Part shown: piece after piece, positions 60,482 to 64,000 of the stretch | Layout of the letters: every line of letters starts with the position of its first letter | Numbering within the stretch: position 1 is the first letter of the stretch | Assembly (NCBI GenBank): GCA_046233135.1 | Contig: JBJXHN010000007.1 | Location: 62,001-126,000, forward strand | Source: JBJXHN01 sp046233135 | Lineage (GTDB): Bacteria > Pseudomonadota > Alphaproteobacteria > Rhodospirillales > Rhodospirillaceae | Direction of reading: 5' to 3' | DNA: 64,000 bases | Translations under genes and position numbers: made by a program | The notes under the pieces: generated by a model | The model's database searches: none | What the model was told of the DNA's origin: nothing | Seen by the model: the letters and a program-made list of their open reading frames with translations, nothing else

Positions 60482-63400
60482 TCAGCGTGTTCCGGCTCCC
60501 CCCGCCCCATCCGTCCGCCGGCTGGCGATCAGGCTGTACATGGTCGGCACCACGAACAGGGTCAGCAGGGTTCCCCCCGCCAGGCCGCCGATCACCGACA
60601 GCCCGATGGCCTGGCGGCTGACTGCGCCCGGGCCGGTGGCGATGGCCAGGGGCAGCAATCCCAGGATCATCGCCCCGGTGGTCATCAGGATCGGCCGCAG
60701 CCGTTCCTCGGCGGCGCGGGTCACCGCGTCCATGCGGTCCAGGCCTTTGTCCTGAAGCTGGTTGGCGAATTCACAGATCAGGATGCCGTGTTTGGTGATC
60801 AGCCCCACCAGGGTGATCATGCCGATCATCGCATAGATGTTGTTGGTCTGCCCCGCCAGCGTCAGGGTCAGCAAGGCCCCGGCGATGGCCAGCGGCACCG
60901 TCAGCATGATCGCGAAGGGATCGCGGAAGCTTTCGAACTGGGCGGCCAGCACCAGGAAGATCACCAGAATCGCCATGCCGAATACCTGGGCCGTCCCGCC
61001 CCGGCTTTCCACATATTCCTGCGACTGGCCCGTATAGGCAAAGGTGGCGTTGGCCGGCAGTTCCGGTTCGATGGCCGCCACCAGGGCATCCAGCGCCGTG
61101 CCCAGGGCCACCCCGTCCGCCGGTGTCGCCGACAGGGTCGCCGAACGCAGCTGGTCATAGTGGCCCAGCGCGGCCGGGGCCACCACCTGGCCGATGGTCA
61201 CGATGCTGTCCAGGGACACCATCATCGGCTCGCCGTCGGTCCCTTTGATCGTCGAGCGCAGGAAGACGGAATCGATATCCTGCGGGCCGGTGCGGTGGGA
61301 ATCCTCCAACCGCAGGCGGACGTCGAACTTCTTGCCGTTCAGCAGAAATGTTCCCGCTTTCTGACCCCCGAACAGCGCCGACAATCCGGCCCCCACGTCG
61401 GCTTCCGTCAGGCCCAGCACAGCCGCCTTCTCCCGGTCCACCGACACCGTGAAGCGCAGGGAGTCAAGCTGAAGGTCGGATTGCACACCGGTCAGTTCGG
61501 GCAGGGCGCGGGCCTTGGCTTGCAAGACCTCCATCAACTCGCCCAACTGGTCGTAGTCGCCGACGGTGCGGATCGCCAGGCTGACCGGCTGGCTGCTCGC
61601 CCCCGACCCGAAGGTGGCGGGGATGATCGGGAACGACATCGCCCCAGGGATCGCCGACAGCGGCCCATGGATCGCCCGCTGCACGTCCAGCACGGTCACA
61701 TCCGGCCGGTCTTCCCAGGGCTGTAGGATGACGATGCCCAAGGCCCGGTCCTTGGTTGGCGTGCCGGCCACGGTCATCAGGCTGTCCAGCCCCGGCGCCG
61801 CGTCTTTCAGCACCGCCGTCATCTCATCGGTTATGGCCAGGGTGTGGTCCAGGTTGCTGTTGGTCGGCGTGGCCTGCACCACCAGCAGATAGCCCTGGTC
61901 TTCCGTCGGCACCAGCTCGCTGCGCAGGCCCGCATAGAGCCACGCGGCGGCCGCCGCCACCCCGAACGCCAGCACCACGACGACCACGCGCACCTTCAGG
62001 GCGGCGCGCAGGGCCTTGCCATAAACCCGCGTCAGCCCGCCGAGCACGGCGTCCACCCGGCGCTGAAAGGCGTTGGGCTGGCCCGGCTTGAGCAGGCGGG
62101 CGCACATCATCGGCGACAAGGTCAGCGCCACCAGGCCGGAGATCAGGACCGCCCCGGCCAGCGTGAAGGCGAATTCCTTGAAGAACGCCCCCACCGTACC
62201 GGGCATCATCCCCACCGGAGCAAAGACGGCGGCCAGGGAAATGGTGGTGGCGATCACCGCGAAGGTCACCTCGGCCATGCCCTTGTGGGCGGCTTCGGGG
62301 GCGGGCAGGCCGTCTTCGATATGGCGGTGGACATTCTCGACCACCACGATGGCGTCGTCCACCACCAGGCCGATGGCCATCACCAGGGCCAGCAGGGTCA
62401 GGGTGTTGATGGAAAAGCCCAGCACCGCCATGAAGGCCAGGACACCGATGATCGATACCGGAATGGCCACCAGCGGCACCACCGAAGACCGCAGCGAGCC
62501 CAGAAAGATGACGATGATCAGCAGCACCAGGACAAAGGCCTCGCCGATGGTCTGGAACACCTCTTCGATCGAGCGTTCGATGAACACCGTGCTGTCGAAG
62601 ACGATGGCGGCGGTCAGGCCCGCAGGCAGGGTCCGCCGCACGGTGTCCAGCTGTGCCCGCACCGCCTTGGCCACATCGATGGGGTTGGCAGTGGGCGCGC
62701 GGACGATGCCGAAGCCCACGGAGTCCTTGCCGTTCACCCGCATCGCCGTGGTGCGGTCCGTGCCCGACAGGGTCACATCGGCCACGTCCTCCAGCCGCAT
62801 GTGGGTCAGGCCGTCGGAGCGCAGAATCAGGTTTTCGAACCCGACCGCCTCGGACAGGGCGGTGGCGGTGCGCAGGGCATATTCGTTGGGGCCGACGTCG
62901 ATGGTGCCGGCCGGGGCATCCACGTTGTGTTCCAGGATCCCGCGCTGGACCTCCGACACGCTCATCCGCTGGGCGGTCAGCCGGTCGGGATGCAGGGCCA
63001 CGCGCATCTCGTAGTCCCGGTCGCCGAAGGTGGTGACCTGCGCAACCCCGTCGATGGCGCGGAAGCTGTTCAGCAGAAAGCGGTTCAGGTAGTCGGTGAT
63101 GGCCACGTCGGTCATGGTATCGCTGGACAGGGCGATATACACGATCGGCTCGGCATCGGCGTCGGACTTGCGGGTGACCGGGGGATCCGCCTCGTCGGGC
63201 AGTTGGTCGGCCACCTGATCGATGGCCGCGCGCACGTCGTTGGCGGCGGCATCGATATCGTTGTCCAGGTCGAAGGTCATCGAGATCCGCGAAACGCCGT
63301 CGGTGGTGGTCGATGTCATGAATTTCAGACCGTCCACCGCGCCCAGCTGTTCTTCCAGGATTGTCGTCACCTGGGTCTCCACCAGACTGGCTTCCGCGCC

Positions 63401-63556
63401 GCCATAGGTGGTGGTGACGCTGAGCACAGGGGTGTCCACCCGGGGCAGCTGGCGGATCGACAGGCTTTGGATGCCGGCGAGACCGGCCAGAACCACCAGC
63501 ACATTCAGCACGATGGTGAAAACCGGCCGACGGATACACAGCGAGGGAAGGGACAT
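60482..63556 (-). CDS. RND-family efflux pump, HAE1 inner-membrane subunit
   Basis: The 1024-residue proton-driven transporter has the RND family start (IRRPVFTIVLNVLVVLAG), two large periplasmic loops and the proton-relay acids in TM4 (GLVVDDAIVVVENVHRH). The final helices contain ILGLLPLAIATGPGA. It is of the MdtB/AcrB group. Its ATG overlaps the stop codon of the adaptor gene. Substrates cannot be predicted. An outer-membrane factor is not seen. Confidence 0.94.
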   Translation of the reverse strand: MSLPSLCIRRPVFTIVLNVLVVLAGLAGIQSLSIRQLPRVDTPVLSVTTTYGGAEASLVETQVTTILEEQLGAVDGLKFMTSTTTDGVSRISMTFDLDNDIDAAANDVRAAIDQVADQLPDEADPPVTRKSDADAEPIVYIALSSDTMTDVAITDYLNRFLLNSFRAIDGVAQVTTFGDRDYEMRVALHPDRLTAQRMSVSEVQRGILEHNVDAPAGTIDVGPNEYALRTATALSEAVGFENLILRSDGLTHMRLEDVADVTLSGTDRTTAMRVNGKDSVGFGIVRAPTANPIDVAKAVRAQLDTVRRTLPAGLTAAIVFDSTVFIERSIEEVFQTIGEAFVLVLLIIVIFLGSLRSSVVPLVAIPVSIIGVLAFMAVLGFSINTLTLLALVMAIGLVVDDAIVVVENVHRHIEDGLPAPEAAHKGMAEVTFAVIATTISLAAVFAPVGMMPGTVGAFFKEFAFTLAGAVLISGLVALTLSPMMCARLLKPGQPNAFQRRVDAVLGGLTRVYGKALRAALKVRVVVVVLAFGVAAAAAWLYAGLRSELVPTEDQGYLLVVQATPTNSNLDHTLAITDEMTAVLKDAAPGLDSLMTVAGTPTKDRALGIVILQPWEDRPDVTVLDVQRAIHGPLSAIPGAMSFPIIPATFGSGASSQPVSLAIRTVGDYDQLGELMEVLQAKARALPELTGVQSDLQLDSLRFTVSVDREKAAVLGLTEADVGAGLSALFGGQKAGTFLLNGKKFDVRLRLEDSHRTGPQDIDSVFLRSTIKGTDGEPMMVSLDSIVTIGQVVAPAALGHYDQLRSATLSATPADGVALGTALDALVAAIEPELPANATFAYTGQSQEYVESRGGTAQVFGMAILVIFLVLAAQFESFRDPFAIMLTVPLAIAGALLTLTLAGQTNNIYAMIGMITLVGLITKHGILICEFANQLQDKGLDRMDAVTRAAEERLRPILMTTGAMILGLLPLAIATGPGAVSRQAIGLSVIGGLAGGTLLTLFVVPTMYSLIASRRTDGAGGAGTR

Positions 63557-64000
63557 CAGCCGGCTCCGTCCTTGGCGGCGGGGGCAACGGGGGCAGCCGT
63601 CCCATCATTGGCCGGTGCGCGTACCTGGACGGGGCTGCCGGGGCCAAGGCGCTGCTGGCCTTCCACCACCACCGTATCGCCGGCTGCCAGACCGCCGATC
63701 ACCTGCACCAGACCGGCCTTGCGCTGGCCGGTGGTGACGACCACCGGCTGGGCCTTGCCGTCGGCCACCGTGTAGACGGTCAGGCCCTTGACCGTGGGCA
63801 CCAGGGCGCCTTCGGGAATCAGCAGCGCGCCCTTGGTCACTTCCACGGTCACGGATACCGACACGAACATCCCCGGCCGCAGGCTCTGCGGAGCGTCCAG
63901 CAGGGCCTTCACCCGCACCGCGCGGGACAGGCTGTTGACCGCAGGGTCGATGACGGTGATGGCCCCCGTGGCCGTACTTTCCGGATAGGCCGACGACCAG
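63556..64000 (-). CDS. RND periplasmic adaptor (N-terminal part outside window)
   Basis: The visible 147 residues are the C-terminal barrel part of a membrane-fusion protein: ITVIDPAVNSLSRAVRVKALLD, LRPGMFVSVSVTV and IPEGALVPTVKG, then a barrel (GLVQVIGGLAAGDTVVVEG). The frame continues past the window end with no start. It overlaps the RND gene start by one base. Confidence 0.9.
   Translation of the reverse strand, partial: WSSAYPESTATGAITVIDPAVNSLSRAVRVKALLDAPQSLRPGMFVSVSVTVEVTKGALLIPEGALVPTVKGLTVYTVADGKAQPVVVTTGQRKAGLVQVIGGLAAGDTVVVEGQQRLGPGSPVQVRAPANDGTAAPVAPAAKDGAG

Overview
The DNA is GC-rich throughout. The gene set (IscR-type regulator beside a cysteine desulfurase, MASE4 kinase with a FixJ-like regulator, L,D-transpeptidase, RlmJ, several tetratricopeptide glycosyl- and sulfotransferases) fits an alphaproteobacterium, most likely Rhodospirillales. 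I cannot name a species from sequence alone. The window has two parts: the integrase-side end of a prophage (1 to about 19640) and ordinary chromosome (about 19641 to 64000).

Prophage. An integrase (18512-19582) lies next to the 3' end of a tRNA-Met(CAU) gene (19641-19717), the likely attachment site. The far end of the prophage is left of position 1. Reading leftward are a CHC2/Toprim primase, a P-loop ATPase, a cluster of iteron-like repeats beside an AT-rich stretch, a DUF6362-like protein, a GpZ-like tail protein and the two terminase subunits; the large one runs off the window. The control switch is at 12.1-14.5 kb: a Cro-like gene and a LexA/CI-like repressor diverge across three copies of a GTGCC-N5-GGCAC palindrome. 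The same palindrome recurs twice at 14380-14429, before a rightward early operon that includes a ParB-methyltransferase fusion. Between these modules is a strip of accessory genes: two antitoxin-like proteins with no toxin, a KilA-N protein, a membrane-anchored helix-hairpin-helix protein, a pentapeptide-repeat membrane protein, and an Abi-alpha (DUF4393) protein coupled to a 51-residue predicted membrane peptide. Several are visibly poorer in GC than the phage backbone.

Chromosome, 19.7-33 kb. An HD-GYP phosphodiesterase is followed by a sulfur-trafficking run on the minus strand (cysE, iscR, cysteine desulfurase, ferredoxin, tenA, mnmA). Next come an alpha/beta hydrolase, anmK, tyrS and a possible glycosyltransferase. 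A scar with an IS3-type remnant leads to an archaeal-type lumazine-synthase-like gene and an HMA-like protein. An intergenic region with two Fur-like boxes then precedes a stand-alone IS1595-type zinc-ribbon protein that lacks a transposase catalytic domain.

Chromosome, 33-52 kb. This holds a YhaO/YhaN-like nuclease-ATPase pair, two small exported proteins, a TPR glycosyltransferase, a LuxR-type regulator without a LuxI in the window, a large L,D-transpeptidase, a sulfotransferase-TPR protein and rlmJ. A SiaC-like protein lies directly before a hybrid kinase-diguanylate cyclase, followed by a pirin and an FkbM methyltransferase.

Chromosome, 52-64 kb. Two XapX-type membrane proteins and an MFS_3 transporter are followed by an amidohydrolase with a Cys/His-rich tail, an isochorismatase-family hydrolase and a receiver-alpha/beta-hydrolase fusion. 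The fusion lies beside a FixJ-like regulator and a MASE4 kinase. The window ends in an RND efflux pump and the start-truncated gene for its periplasmic adaptor.
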